From: CAVXHQ01 sp963761735 | GTDB lineage: Bacteria > Pseudomonadota > Alphaproteobacteria > Rhodobacterales > Rhodobacteraceae | Length of the DNA stretch: 64,000 nucleotides | Direction: 5' to 3' | NCBI GenBank assembly: GCA_963761735.1 | Contig: CAVXHQ010000003.1 | Span: forward strand, 1,211,145-1,275,144 | In this document: positions 1 through 9,506 of the stretch, one piece after another | How the letters are laid out: each line of letters starts with the position of its first letter | Numbering within the stretch: position 1 is the stretch's first letter | Notes under the pieces: model-generated | What the model saw: the letters and a program-made list of their open reading frames with translations, nothing else | Databases searched by the model: none | What the model was told of the DNA's origin: nothing | Translations under genes and position numbers: made by a program

Positions 1-385
1 GGTCGGTGCGCCCGTTCAGATGTGCCGTCGCCATTGAAACCACGACGCCGGGCGTGCAAAAGCCGCACTGGCTGCCGTGATGGTCGATCATCGCGGTCTG
101 CACCGGGTGCAGCGTGCCGTCCGGGGCGGCAATCCCCTCGACGGTGCGGACCGATGCGCCGTGCAGCTGCGGCATGAACAGGATGCAGGCGTTCAGCGCG
201 ACAGCCGCCGCGCCAGACCCCGGCGTGCGGCGCACCATCACGGTACAGGCACCGCAATCGCCCTCGTTGCAGCCCTCTTTCGTGCCGGTCAGCCCGCGCC
301 GTTCGCGCAGCCAGTCCAGCAATGTCTCTGTCGTCCCCGCGGTCGTACGCACAATCTCGCCGTTAAGGCGAAAAACGATCTCCAT
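1..385 (-). CDS. xdhA: Xanthine dehydrogenase small subunit, N-terminal part (cut by window edge)
   Basis: The reverse strand encodes the first 128 residues of the iron-sulfur/FAD subunit of xanthine dehydrogenase, which oxidises hypoxanthine and xanthine to urate in the cytoplasm. It opens with MEIVFRLNGEI. The plant-ferredoxin-type [2Fe-2S] domain is seen in CNEGDCGACTVM (C39, C44, C47) with C67 as fourth ligand, and the second cluster begins at QCGFCTPG (C107, C110). The ATG at 385 is the natural start because the family begins 30-40 residues before the first cysteine. The FAD domain and the large subunit lie outside the window. It is transcribed away from the VOC gene, so 386-656 is a shared upstream region in which I see no clear regulatory motif. 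Other [2Fe-2S] hydroxylase subunits share this fold, but the length of the linker favours XdhA. Confidence 0.85.
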   Translation of the reverse strand, partial: MEIVFRLNGEIVRTTAGTTETLLDWLRERRGLTGTKEGCNEGDCGACTVMVRRTPGSGAAAVALNACILFMPQLHGASVRTVEGIAAPDGTLHPVQTAMIDHHGSQCGFCTPGVVVSMATAHLNGRTD

Positions 386-656
386 GAAGCAATCCGCCGC
401 GATACCGAAAATTCCGAACGGACCCTGCGCAATCGATGCGGCGTAGACGGCGAGGCCCTGTGGGGTGAGATAAAAGAGGCAAGGTTGCCCATTGGCAAGA
501 GATTTCTGGCATAGGAAGGTGCCGGACCGGGAAGCGGTACTGTCCCGCCAGTGCCGCCAAAACGGGCAGCGTGCCGCGTGCGATGGCACAGGGGGGTGGA
601 CAGGCGGGCCCCGCGTCGGCCAGGATGCGATCAAACCATGAACATGCGAGGGCCAG

Positions 657-998
657 ATGGCAGAAACCGACACCGTCAGGATCGATTACATCGAATTCGC
701 CTCTCCCCGGCTGGAACAGACGGAAGCGTTCTTTACCGCGGCCTTCGGCTGGACCTATGAGGAATACGGCCCCGATTACCGCGACATCAGCGGCGCGGGC
801 ACCGGTGGCGGGATCGAACGTGGCGACCTTGTGCCGCCGCTGATCGTGCTGCTGAGCGACGATCTGACAGGCATGCGCGATAAGGTCACCGCCGCGGGCG
901 GCGAGATCACGCGCGACATCTATGAATTTCCGGGCGGCAAACGGTTCGAGTTTCTCGAGCCGGGCGGTACGAAACTGGCGGTCTGGTCCAAAGGCTGA
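657..998 (+). CDS. VOC family (glyoxalase/bleomycin-resistance fold) protein
   Basis: A 113-residue single-domain protein of the vicinal-oxygen-chelate superfamily. The N-terminal half begins IDYIEFASPRLEQTEAFFTAAFGW, the usual first beta-alpha-beta module, and the C-terminal half ends RFEFLEPGGTKLAVWSKG, the typical closing strand with a Glu in the metal-ligand position. Family members are metal-dependent isomerases, dioxygenases or drug-binding proteins, and nothing here fixes the substrate. The start is the ATG at 657, behind a purine-rich GAGGG. It stands alone between xdhA (divergent) and dnaE (same strand, about 90 bp downstream). The family assignment is secure; the function is unknown. 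Confidence 0.75.
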   Translation: MAETDTVRIDYIEFASPRLEQTEAFFTAAFGWTYEEYGPDYRDISGAGTGGGIERGDLVPPLIVLLSDDLTGMRDKVTAAGGEITRDIYEFPGGKRFEFLEPGGTKLAVWSKG

Positions 999-1089
999 CG
1001 ACGGCGCGGCGGCGCATCCGGGGCGGCACAGCCGCTTTGCCGGGCGCGCGCATCTTTCCCCGGGGCGGGGGGCGCGCTAGACTGCCGCC

Positions 1090-4000
1090 ATGACACAGCC
1101 GCGCTTCATCCACCTTCGGGTGCACACCGAATATTCCCTTCTCGAGGGGGCAGTGACGCTGAAATCCTTGCCCGGCCTTGCGGCCAGGGCGGGCATGCCC
1201 GCTGTCGCGATCACCGACACCAACAACCTGTTCGGCGCGCTGGAATTTTCGGAAGCCGCCGCCAAGGCGGGCGTGCAGCCGATTATCGGCTGTCAGATGG
1301 CGCTGGGCTATCTGGCGCCCGAACCGGGCAAACGGCCCGGAGATCCGGCGCCCGTCGTGCTGCTTGCACAGAACGAGCGCGGGTACGAGAACCTCATGAA
1401 GCTCAACTCCTGCGCCTATCTGGATGCGGGCGGAGCGTTGCCGCAGATCAGCGTCGACGCGCTGTGCGACCATGCCGAGGGCCTGATCTGCCTGAGCGGC
1501 GGGGCCGGTGGCCCGGTTGGACGGCTGTTGTCGGCGGGACAGCGGCCGAAGGCCGAGGCGCTGATGCAGACCCTCGCGGCGGCCTTTCCGGCACGGCTCT
1601 ATGTCGAGGTGCAGCGGCATCCGGGCGAGGCGGGCCTGCCGCCGGCGCAGGCACAGACCGAGCCTGCGTTCATCGAGATGGCCTATGCGATGGACCTGCC
1701 GCTGGTGGCGACCAACGATGTGCATTTCCCCAAGACCGACCTGTTCGAGGCGCACGACGCCCTGCTGTGCATCGCCGACGGCGCCTATGTCGACCAGCAG
1801 GGAGACCGCAGGCGCCTGACGCCGCAGCACTATTTCAAATCCGAGCGGGAGATGGCGACGCTGTTCGCCGATCTGCCCGAGGCGCTGGAAAACACCGTCG
1901 AGATTGCCCGGCGCTGTGCGTTCCGCGCGTACAAGCGCGCGCCGATCCTGCCGAAATTCGCCGATGACGAGGTGGCGGAACTGCGGCGGTTGTCCATCCT
2001 GGGGCTTCGCGCGCGGCTCGCCGTGATTCCGCACGCGGCGCCGGTCGAAGACTATGAAAAACGTCTCGAATTCGAGCTGGGGATCATCGAGGGGATGGGA
2101 TTCCCGGGGTATTTCCTGATCGTCGCCGATTTCATCAAATGGGCGAAGGACGAGGGGATACCGGTCGGGCCGGGGCGCGGGTCCGGTGCCGGGTCGCTCG
2201 TGGCCTTTTCCCTGCTCATCACCGATCTCGATCCGCTGCGCTATTCGCTGCTGTTCGAGCGGTTCCTGAACCCCGAACGGGTGTCGATGCCCGATTTCGA
2301 CATCGATTTCTGCATGGACCGCCGCGAAGAGGTGATCCGCTATGTGCAGGGCAAATACGGGCGCGACAGGGTCGGGCAGATCATCACCTTCGGCGCGATG
2401 CTGTCGAAGGCGGCGGTGCGCGACATGGGCCGCGTGTTGCAGATGCCCTACGGCCAGGTCGACCGGATATCCAAGATGATCCCCGTCGAGGGCGTCAAAC
2501 CCGTCAGCATCGAAAAGGCGCTGGCCGACGAGCCGCGCCTGCGCGAAGAGGCGAAGAACGAGGAAGTCGTGGCCCGCCTGCTGAACTATGCCCAGCAGGT
2601 CGAGGGGCTGCTGCGCAACGCCTCGACTCACGCCGCCGGTGTGGTGATCGGGGATCGGCCGCTGGACGAGCTTGTGCCGCTGTATCAGGACCCGCGGTCC
2701 GATATGCCCGCGACGCAGTTCAACATGAAATGGGTCGAGCAGGCGGGGCTGGTGAAGTTCGACTTTCTGGGCCTGAAAACCCTGACCGTGATCCAGAATG
2801 CCGTCGACCAGATCCGTGCTGCGGGGCGCACGCTGAACGTCACGGCGCAGGGCGTGGAATTGTACGCGCCACCCGAGGGCTTCGAATACGACATCGGGGC
2901 GATCCCGCTGGACGACGAAAAATCCTATGCGCTGTATTCCGCCGCGAAAACCGTGGCGGTGTTTCAGGTGGAATCCAGCGGCATGATGGATGCCCTCAAG
3001 CGGATGAAACCGACCTGCATCGAGGATATCGTGGCCCTCGTGGCGCTGTACCGTCCCGGCCCGATGGAGAATATTCCCGCCTATTGCGAGGTGAAGAACG
3101 GCGCGAGGCCGCTGGAATCCATTCATCCCTCGATCGACCATATCCTGTCGGAAACGCAGGGCATCATCGTCTATCAGGAACAGGTGATGGAAATCGCGCA
3201 GGTCATGGCGGGCTATTCGCTCGGCGGTGCCGATCTGCTGCGCCGCGCCATGGGCAAGAAGATCGCCGAGGAAATGGCCAAGGAGCGCCCCAAGTTCGAG
3301 GCGGGTGCGGCGGCAAACGGGGTAGAGCCGAAAAAGGCGCGCGAGGTTTTCGACCTGCTCGAAAAATTCGCCAACTACGGTTTCAACAAGAGCCACGCCG
3401 CCGCCTATGCCGTCGTCAGCTATCAGACGGCATGGCTCAAGGCGAACCACCCCGTCGAGTTCATGGCCGGTGTGATGAACTGCGACATCCACCTGACCGA
3501 CAAGCTGGGCGTGTATTTTCAGGAGGTGAAGAAAGGGCTGGGCCTCGAATACATCCCGCCCTGCGTGAACCGCTCGGGGGCGACGTTTACGGTGCAGGAC
3601 GGGCGGCTGGTCTATGCGCTTGGCGCGCTGAAGAACGTCGGCGTCGAGGCGATGCGGCTGATCGTCGACGGGCGTCGCTCCGGCGGGAACGCAAATGAAG
3701 AGGATAAACCCTTCGTCTCGGTCTTCGATCTGGCGCGCCGTGTCGATCTGAAACGGGTCGGCAAACGCCCGTTGGAAATGCTCGCCCGCGCCGGTGGCTT
3801 CGACCAGCTCGACGGCAACCGGCACCGGATCCTCGCCTCGCTGGACGGGCTGGTGGCCTATTCGGCGGCGATCCATGAGCAGAAGGGCTCCAATCAGGTG
3901 TCGCTGTTCGGCGAGGCGGGCGACGATCTGCCCGAACCGCGACTGGCCGGTGTGCCCGACTGGCTGCCCGCAGAGCGGCTGGCCGAGGAATTCAAGGCCG

Positions 4001-4611
4001 TGGGCTTCTATCTGTCCGGCCACCCGCTCGACGATTACCGCGCCGCGTTGAAACGCAAGGGCATCCTGACGCTCGACGAGGTGACGGAACGCGCCGCACA
4101 GGGCGCGTTCATCGGCAAGATGGCCGGCACCGTCGCCGGGCGGCAGGAACGCAAATCGGCGCGCGGCAACCGGTTTGCCTTTGCGCAACTGTCCGATCCC
4201 ACCGGTCAATACGAGGTCACGTTGTTCTCCGACACGCTGGAATCCGCGCGCGACCACCTCGAGGCGGGGATGCGCGTCGTCGTGCAGGTCGAGGCGACGA
4301 TGGAGGCAGACCAGCTCAAGCTGCTGGGCCGGTCCGTCGCCCCGCTCGACGATGTGGTGGCCGATGCGGGCGCCGTGGGGCTGCGCATCTATGTCGAGCA
4401 GGCCGCCGCCGTCGCCCATGTCGCAAGTGTCCTGCAAGGCGCGGTGCGCGACAAGGTGCGCGGCGGCAAGGGGCCGATCCTCTTTACCGTGATGGCGGAC
4501 GGCCTGCCGGGCGACGTGGACGTGGACAGCGGCATGGAATTTCCGGTCAACCCGCAGATAAAGGGCGCGCTGCGGTCCCTCGAGGGGGTGATCGAGGTCG
4601 AGGAGATCTGA
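1090..4611 (+). CDS. dnaE: DNA polymerase III subunit alpha
   Basis: The 1,173-residue catalytic subunit of the replicative polymerase. It starts with a PHP domain (FIHLRVHTEYSLLEGA, then AITDTNNLFGALEF). The polymerase palm carries the catalytic aspartates in PDFDID (residues 401-406), and GPGRGSGAGS lies just before it. The helix-hairpin-helix region and a C-terminal OB fold (GAFIGKMAGTVAGRQERKSARG) follow. Length and domain order match the DnaE1 type of proteobacteria, not the error-prone ImuB-linked DnaE2, which lacks this C-terminal extension and sits beside imuAB. The ATG at 1090 gives the family N-terminus. It appears monocistronic: the next gene is 145 bp downstream. The opposite strand is also open over almost the whole length, which I attribute to codon bias. 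Confidence 0.97.
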   Translation: MTQPRFIHLRVHTEYSLLEGAVTLKSLPGLAARAGMPAVAITDTNNLFGALEFSEAAAKAGVQPIIGCQMALGYLAPEPGKRPGDPAPVVLLAQNERGYENLMKLNSCAYLDAGGALPQISVDALCDHAEGLICLSGGAGGPVGRLLSAGQRPKAEALMQTLAAAFPARLYVEVQRHPGEAGLPPAQAQTEPAFIEMAYAMDLPLVATNDVHFPKTDLFEAHDALLCIADGAYVDQQGDRRRLTPQHYFKSEREMATLFADLPEALENTVEIARRCAFRAYKRAPILPKFADDEVAELRRLSILGLRARLAVIPHAAPVEDYEKRLEFELGIIEGMGFPGYFLIVADFIKWAKDEGIPVGPGRGSGAGSLVAFSLLITDLDPLRYSLLFERFLNPERVSMPDFDIDFCMDRREEVIRYVQGKYGRDRVGQIITFGAMLSKAAVRDMGRVLQMPYGQVDRISKMIPVEGVKPVSIEKALADEPRLREEAKNEEVVARLLNYAQQVEGLLRNASTHAAGVVIGDRPLDELVPLYQDPRSDMPATQFNMKWVEQAGLVKFDFLGLKTLTVIQNAVDQIRAAGRTLNVTAQGVELYAPPEGFEYDIGAIPLDDEKSYALYSAAKTVAVFQVESSGMMDALKRMKPTCIEDIVALVALYRPGPMENIPAYCEVKNGARPLESIHPSIDHILSETQGIIVYQEQVMEIAQVMAGYSLGGADLLRRAMGKKIAEEMAKERPKFEAGAAANGVEPKKAREVFDLLEKFANYGFNKSHAAAYAVVSYQTAWLKANHPVEFMAGVMNCDIHLTDKLGVYFQEVKKGLGLEYIPPCVNRSGATFTVQDGRLVYALGALKNVGVEAMRLIVDGRRSGGNANEEDKPFVSVFDLARRVDLKRVGKRPLEMLARAGGFDQLDGNRHRILASLDGLVAYSAAIHEQKGSNQVSLFGEAGDDLPEPRLAGVPDWLPAERLAEEFKAVGFYLSGHPLDDYRAALKRKGILTLDEVTERAAQGAFIGKMAGTVAGRQERKSARGNRFAFAQLSDPTGQYEVTLFSDTLESARDHLEAGMRVVVQVEATMEADQLKLLGRSVAPLDDVVADAGAVGLRIYVEQAAAVAHVASVLQGAVRDKVRGGKGPILFTVMADGLPGDVDVDSGMEFPVNPQIKGALRSLEGVIEVEEI

Positions 4612-4756
4612 GCGATCCTTCGCCCGCCGACACCCTACCCGCTTGGGTGCCGAGTGGACGCGCGCGCCGTCACGCGGTAACAGCGCCCGAAACCGCCGTG
4701 TCGCATCGCCCGGTCCGCCACCGCGTCAATACTCTTCGGGCAAGGGAATAACGCCG

Positions 4757-5605
4757 ATGAAGCATAGATTTTCGTTGATTCTGGCCGCACTCGTTCTGCT
4801 CGGTGCCTGCGCCGATCCGCTGTCCGATTTCGAACGGCTGGACGATGTGGCGCTTGCCGAGGGTGGCGCTGCCGCCTCCGTCGCCCCGGGCATCGCCGAT
4901 GGCGCGGATGCGCCGCTGGTGGTGCCGGGCCTGATCGCGGGCATTACCGGCAACGGCGGCGCCCCGGACGATCCGCAGGCCGTTGCCGCCGACGCCGCCG
5001 CTCAGGCCGTGTCCGCGCCCGTCGCCGTGGTGACGCCCGGGCCGGGACTGTTCGCAAGCCTGTTCGGCGGCGGCAGTGCCGCATCGCGGACCGGTGCGGC
5101 ACTGCCCGGCGTGGCGCCTGCGTCGGTGGTGATCCCCGGCGGCACGGTCCTGCCCCCCGGAACGGCGCTGTCGTTCGGGGTGATCGCCACGGTGTGCGGC
5201 ATCGACGCCTCCGACATGGGCACGCTCGTCGCCAGTGCCTCGGGCTATGGCGTCTATGACACCGACCCGACGTCGACCGGGCTGCGCACCCAGTACATCA
5301 CCGGCTTTGCCGACGATTGCGCGCGCCAGTTCACGGCTGCCCTGGCGATTTTCGGCGATATCCCCACCCATGAGATCGTGCGGTACAGCGGTACCGCCGA
5401 TGCGGGCTATTCGACGACGGACCGCGCCTATGAAACGATCAAGGCGTCCTATTGCGGCGTCGGCGCGCGCACGCCCTGCGGTGCCCGCCTCGAGGCGCTG
5501 TCGCAGCGGACGACGTTCCTGACGATCTACCGCGCCTTCGGCACCGCCGACGGATTTGCCGATATCCTGCTGAGCGACGGTGAGGTCATCGCCGACGATT
5601 TCTAG
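4757..5605 (+). CDS. Putative lipoprotein of unknown function
   Basis: A 282-residue protein beginning MKHRFSLILAALVLLGAC. It is a classic lipoprotein signal: a basic n-region, a hydrophobic core and the lipobox LGAC with the acylated cysteine at residue 18, followed by Ala rather than Asp, which favours an outer-membrane destination. Residues about 30-140 are rich in Ala, Gly and Pro and look like an unstructured linker. The C-terminal part (from about 140) contains four cysteines and reads like a compact secreted domain (VCGIDASDMGTLVAS, then FADDCARQFTAALAIFGDI). I do not recognise a named family. An open frame extends upstream to 4643, but the signal peptide fixes the start at the ATG at 4757. 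Confidence 0.8.
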   Translation: MKHRFSLILAALVLLGACADPLSDFERLDDVALAEGGAAASVAPGIADGADAPLVVPGLIAGITGNGGAPDDPQAVAADAAAQAVSAPVAVVTPGPGLFASLFGGGSAASRTGAALPGVAPASVVIPGGTVLPPGTALSFGVIATVCGIDASDMGTLVASASGYGVYDTDPTSTGLRTQYITGFADDCARQFTAALAIFGDIPTHEIVRYSGTADAGYSTTDRAYETIKASYCGVGARTPCGARLEALSQRTTFLTIYRAFGTADGFADILLSDGEVIADDF

Positions 5606-5701
5606 CGGCCGACGATTTCCGGGGCGCGCCGGGTCAGGGTGCCTTCGACGGGGCGTGTTTCAGCGGCACGCGTTCGAACGCGACCCATCGAACCGCAAAG
5701 C

Positions 5702-5902
5702 TCACCAATGCGGCGGACGGCTGTCGCCCACAAGGACGCCGCCGTCGCCGGTCTCGCGCCCCGCCTCCCGCTCGACGAGCATCGCGACCTGACGGGTCAG
5801 CCGCGCGATGTCGGCATCCTGACGGGCAACGACATCGGACAGATCGTCGACGGCGCGCAGCAGGTGCGCGATCTTTTCCTGCAAGGCGATGTCATCGGTC
5901 AT
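5702..5902 (-). CDS. slyX: SlyX family protein
   Basis: A 66-residue protein starting MTDDIALQEKIAHLLRAVDD and ending in RPPHW. SlyX proteins are short coiled coils of about 70 residues that end in a conserved PPH(Y/W); here a heptad-like stretch covers residues 5-50. The function of the family is not established. The start at 5902 removes a 22-residue upstream extension that shows no conservation-like character. It is divergent from hisS, with about 135 bp between the start codons. Confidence 0.8.
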   Translation of the reverse strand: MTDDIALQEKIAHLLRAVDDLSDVVARQDADIARLTRQVAMLVEREAGRETGDGGVLVGDSRPPHW

Positions 5903-6038
5903 GGCGCAGTACGGCGCCATGTGCGGCGCGAATGCAAGCCCCTCCGGTTGTCCCGCCCGTGCAGCCACGCTAAAGCAGCGTGAAATCCGTACCTGCCGCG
6001 ATCACCGCATTCCGCGACGGGCCATGAGGGCGAACCAG

Positions 6039-7655
6039 ATGACAGATGCGCCGCAAAAGCAGCCCAAGCCAAAGAAGGTCCCGCGCCCGAAGGCCGAGAC
6101 GCCCAAGGGATTTCGCGACTATTTCGGCGCGCAGGTGACGACGCGCACCGCGATGCTGGCGAAAATCGCCGAGGTCTATCACCGCTATGGTTTTGACGCG
6201 CTGGAAACATCGGCTGTCGAAACCGTCGAGGCGCTGGGCAAGTTCCTGCCCGACGTGGACCGCCCCAACGAAGGCGTGTTCGCCTGGCAGGAGGACGCCG
6301 GTGCCCAGAAGCCCGGCGCTGAGAAACGCGGCGACTGGCTGGCCCTGCGCTATGACATGACGGCACCGCTGGCGCGGGTGTACGCCCAGCACCGCAACGA
6401 CCTGCCGACGCCATACCGCCGCTATACGATGGGGCCGGTCTGGCGCAACGAGAAACCCGGGCCGGGGCGGTTCCGGCAATTCTATCAGTGCGATGCGGAT
6501 ACGGTGGGGACGTCAACGACGTCCGTCGCAGCAGATGCGGAAATGTGCATGATGCTTGCAGATGTGCTCGAAGAAGTCGGTATTTCACGTGGTGATTATG
6601 TTGTGCGTTTCAACAATCGCCGCACTCTCGATGGCGTTCTCGACAGTGTTTATGGGATGAAGAAGGCAGACGGCTCTCGGGAAGCGATGGGCGCTGCATT
6701 TAACCGGGAGATCCACCGCGATGATATTCTTCGGTGCATCGATAAATTTGACAAAGTGGGCGTCGATGGCGTTCGGCAATATCTAACTAAAGGTTGGCGG
6801 GATGACTCTGGCGCCTTCGTTGAGGGTCTTCACCTTGACGAGGATCAGGTCGAGATAGTTCTCTCGTATTTACAGTGTCGCGGTATTTCGAACATCCAAA
6901 CTTTAAAGAATTTAGAAGACGTTGTCGGAATGCCTGACGGCTCGATGGCCGGAGAGAATGGTGTCAAGCAACTGCGTGAGATGTCCGAGTTGGTTCAGGG
7001 ACAAGGATACTTCGAAGATCGCATAATCATCGACCCCTCCGTCGTCCGCGGCCTCGGCTACTACACCGGCCCCGTCTTCGAGGCCGAACTCACCTTCGAG
7101 ATCACCGACGACAAGGGGCGTCCGCGCCAGTTCGGCTCTGTCGCCGGAGGCGGGCGGTACGACGATCTGGTGAAGCGGTTCACCGGGCAGGCGGTGCCAG
7201 CGACCGGCGTGTCCATTGGCGTCGACCGGCTATTGGCGGCACTTGAGGCCAAGGGTCGGCTGGACGAACGGGCGGCGGGACCGGTGGTCGTCACCGTCAT
7301 GGACCGCGAGCGGATGGCCGATTATCAGGCGATGGCGGCGGAGTTGCGCAACGCCCTCGTCGACCCCGACGACCCCGAAAAGGGCAGGATCCGTGCCGAG
7401 GTCTACCTCGGGAACCCGAAGAATTTCGGCAACCAGCTGAAATACGCAGACAAGCGCAACAGCCCCGTTGCGATCATTGCGGGGGGGGACGAGTTCGACG
7501 CGGGCAAGGTGCAGATCAAGGACCTGATCCTCGGCGCGAAAATCGCCGAAAACGCGAGCCTCGAGGAATGGAAAGACCGGCCGAGCCAGTACGAGGTGCC
7601 GCGCGGCGACCTTGTGGCAAAGGTGCGGGCGATCCTTGCGGAACAGGCGGGCTAG
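6039..7655 (+). CDS. hisS: Histidine--tRNA ligase
   Basis: Class II aminoacyl-tRNA synthetase of 538 residues that charges tRNA-His. Seen in order: a Lys/Pro-rich N-terminal tail, motif 1 (KGFRDYFGAQ onward), motif 2 (RRYTMGPVWRNEKPGPGRF), the histidyl motif RGLGYYTGPVFEAEL, and motif 3 (GVSIGVDRLLAAL), then an anticodon-binding domain. The ATG at 6039 is used because the family begins close to the PKGFRDY element. hisZ follows after 3 bp, so hisS-hisZ-hisG is one unit joining charging and synthesis of histidine. Odd point: bases about 6541-7020 (roughly residues 168-327, the insertion domain) are near 50 % G+C, against 62-68 % in the rows on each side, while the frame stays intact. This looks like a mosaic gene made by recombination. 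Confidence 0.96.
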   Translation: MTDAPQKQPKPKKVPRPKAETPKGFRDYFGAQVTTRTAMLAKIAEVYHRYGFDALETSAVETVEALGKFLPDVDRPNEGVFAWQEDAGAQKPGAEKRGDWLALRYDMTAPLARVYAQHRNDLPTPYRRYTMGPVWRNEKPGPGRFRQFYQCDADTVGTSTTSVAADAEMCMMLADVLEEVGISRGDYVVRFNNRRTLDGVLDSVYGMKKADGSREAMGAAFNREIHRDDILRCIDKFDKVGVDGVRQYLTKGWRDDSGAFVEGLHLDEDQVEIVLSYLQCRGISNIQTLKNLEDVVGMPDGSMAGENGVKQLREMSELVQGQGYFEDRIIIDPSVVRGLGYYTGPVFEAELTFEITDDKGRPRQFGSVAGGGRYDDLVKRFTGQAVPATGVSIGVDRLLAALEAKGRLDERAAGPVVVTVMDRERMADYQAMAAELRNALVDPDDPEKGRIRAEVYLGNPKNFGNQLKYADKRNSPVAIIAGGDEFDAGKVQIKDLILGAKIAENASLEEWKDRPSQYEVPRGDLVAKVRAILAEQAG

Positions 7656-7658
7656 GTC

Positions 7659-8753
7659 GTGACGACGCCGGACGCGATACGCGCCGAGGCCGCGCGCCTG
7701 CGGGACCTGTTTGCGGCGCGCGGCGCGCAGATCGTGACGCCCGACATCCTGCAACCCGCCGATACGCTGCTCGACATCTACGGCGAGGACATCCGCGCCC
7801 GCGCCTATGTCACCGCCGATCCGTTGCGCGGCGAAATGATGCTGCGGCCCGATTTCACCGTGCCCATCGTGCAGACGCATATGGAAACGGCGGACAGGGC
7901 CGGTGCGGAGCCCGCCCGATACGCCTATGCGGGCAAGGTGTTCCGCAAGCAGGAGACGGACGCCGCGCGGCCCGTCGAGTACATTCAGGCGGGCTACGAG
8001 GTGTTTGGCGGGGCCGATCCGGCGGCTGCGGATGCCGAGGTTTTCGCCGTGATCGCCGACGGTCTGGCGGGTCTGCCGGTGCGGGCCGTCACGGGCGACA
8101 TGGGCGTGCTGACGGCGGCCATCGGCGGGCTGACGACGAGTGCGGCGCGCAAGGCGGCGCTGTTGCGCCACATCTGGCGGCCCATCCGGTTTCGGGCGCT
8201 GCTGGACCGTTTCGCCGGGCGGACACCACCGCCTGCTGGGCGCGAGGCGCTTGTGGCGCAGGCAGATGCGCTCGGACAGGCCGGCCCCGAGATCGGGCTG
8301 CGGGGCCGTGCGGAAATTGCCGAGCGGATCGAGAGATTGCGCGACGATATGGCGACGCCGCCGATCCCGGAACCCGAGATCGCGCTGATCGACCGGCTGT
8401 TGTCGCTGCGCGCACCGCTGCCCGAGGCGCTGGATGCGCTGCGCGCCGCACGCGATCAGATGCCCGCTCTGGCACCGGCCGTGGCGGCGGGCGATGCGCG
8501 GATGGCGGCGCTTGCCGCGCTGGGGGCCGAGCCGTCGGCGATCCTGTTCGAAGGGGCGTTCGGGCGCACGACGCTGGAATATTACGACGGCTTCGTTTTC
8601 GGGTTTCTGGCCGCCCAGGGCGGCACCGCCGTGGCCACCGGCGGGCGGTACGACGCGCTGACCCGTGTGCTGGGCGATGGCCGCGACGTGCCTGCCGTCG
8701 GCGGGGTGATCCGGCCCGCGATGGCGCTTGCGCTGAAGGGGGACGGGGCATGA
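7659..8753 (+). CDS. hisZ: ATP phosphoribosyltransferase regulatory subunit
   Basis: A 364-residue HisRS-like protein without an anticodon-binding domain, the partner that makes short HisG active and histidine-sensitive. It shows class II synthetase-like elements (RPDFTVPIVQTHMET, RYAYAGKVFRKQE, then GRTTLEYYDGFVFGF and ATGGRYDALTRVLG). The start is the GTG at 7659, three bases after the hisS stop. No ATG lies near, and the protein starts where the family does. It overlaps hisG by the sequence ATGA, which implies coupled translation of the two subunits. Confidence 0.93.
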   Translation: MTTPDAIRAEAARLRDLFAARGAQIVTPDILQPADTLLDIYGEDIRARAYVTADPLRGEMMLRPDFTVPIVQTHMETADRAGAEPARYAYAGKVFRKQETDAARPVEYIQAGYEVFGGADPAAADAEVFAVIADGLAGLPVRAVTGDMGVLTAAIGGLTTSAARKAALLRHIWRPIRFRALLDRFAGRTPPPAGREALVAQADALGQAGPEIGLRGRAEIAERIERLRDDMATPPIPEPEIALIDRLLSLRAPLPEALDALRAARDQMPALAPAVAAGDARMAALAALGAEPSAILFEGAFGRTTLEYYDGFVFGFLAAQGGTAVATGGRYDALTRVLGDGRDVPAVGGVIRPAMALALKGDGA

Positions 8754-9454
8754 TCAAGCTGGGTGTGCCGTCCAAGGGGCGGCTGATGGAAGAGACCTTC
8801 GGCTGGTTCGCGGCGCGCGGCGTCACCCTGCGACGGGCCGGGTCCGACAGGGATTATGCCGGTGCCGTCGACGGCATCGACGGTGTCGAACTGGTGCTGC
8901 TGTCGGCGGGGGAAATCCCGCGCGAACTCGTCGCGGGGCGTCTGCATCTGGGCGTCACCGGGTCCGATCTGGTGCACGAGAAGGTGCCGGGATGGGACCG
9001 GCGGCTGCGCGCGCTGGCGGCGATGGGGTTTGGCCACGCGGACCTGATCCTGGCGGTGCCGCAGATCTGGGTGGACGTCGAAACCCTCGACGATCTGGAC
9101 GCGGTGGCCGCGGCGTTCCGCGCGCGCCACGGCATGCGCCTGCGGATTGCCACCAAATACCACCGCCTCGTGCGCGACTATCTGCGCGACCACGGCGTTG
9201 CCGATTACGCCCTCGTCGACAGTCAGGGGGCGACCGAGGGGACCGTCAAGAACGAGACGGCAGAGGCGATTGCCGACATCACCTCGACGGGGGCGACGCT
9301 GGCGGCGAACGGCCTCAAGATCCTCGGCGGACCGGTGATCCACGCCAGTCAGGCGACGTTGTTCGCGGGGCAGGATGCAGGGTGGAGCGGTGCGGAAAAT
9401 GCGGCGTTCGGCGGGCTGATGGCGCGACTTGGGCTTGACGGGGTGCCGGACTGA
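8750..9454 (+). CDS. hisG: ATP phosphoribosyltransferase catalytic subunit, short form
   Basis: A 234-residue HisG that catalyses the first step of histidine synthesis (ATP + PRPP to phosphoribosyl-ATP). It starts MIKLGVPSKGRLMEET and has the family's PRPP-loop region (VDSQGATEGTVKNETAEAI). The regulatory C-terminal domain of long HisG is absent, which agrees with hisZ being immediately upstream and overlapping by 4 bp. A hairpin with a T-run (9507-9524) follows the stop and should end the hisS-hisZ-hisG transcript. Confidence 0.95.
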   Translation: MIKLGVPSKGRLMEETFGWFAARGVTLRRAGSDRDYAGAVDGIDGVELVLLSAGEIPRELVAGRLHLGVTGSDLVHEKVPGWDRRLRALAAMGFGHADLILAVPQIWVDVETLDDLDAVAAAFRARHGMRLRIATKYHRLVRDYLRDHGVADYALVDSQGATEGTVKNETAEAIADITSTGATLAANGLKILGGPVIHASQATLFAGQDAGWSGAENAAFGGLMARLGLDGVPD

Positions 9455-9506
9455 TCGTCGGCTGGGTGGGGTATCGACCGGAGGCGGCGCTCATTGCGGC
9501 GTCGAC

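Noticed and set aside
907..4437. A 1,176-codon open frame antisense to dnaE
   Set aside because: It mirrors dnaE with a frame kept open by G+C-rich codon bias. Its translation is rich in His, Arg and Gln with no domain, while the plus strand encodes a complete polymerase.
7568..8749. Upstream extension of the hisG frame through hisZ
   Set aside because: The frame is open, but the translation is Arg/Gly-rich shadow sequence. HisG begins at the ATG overlapping the hisZ stop, as in related operons.
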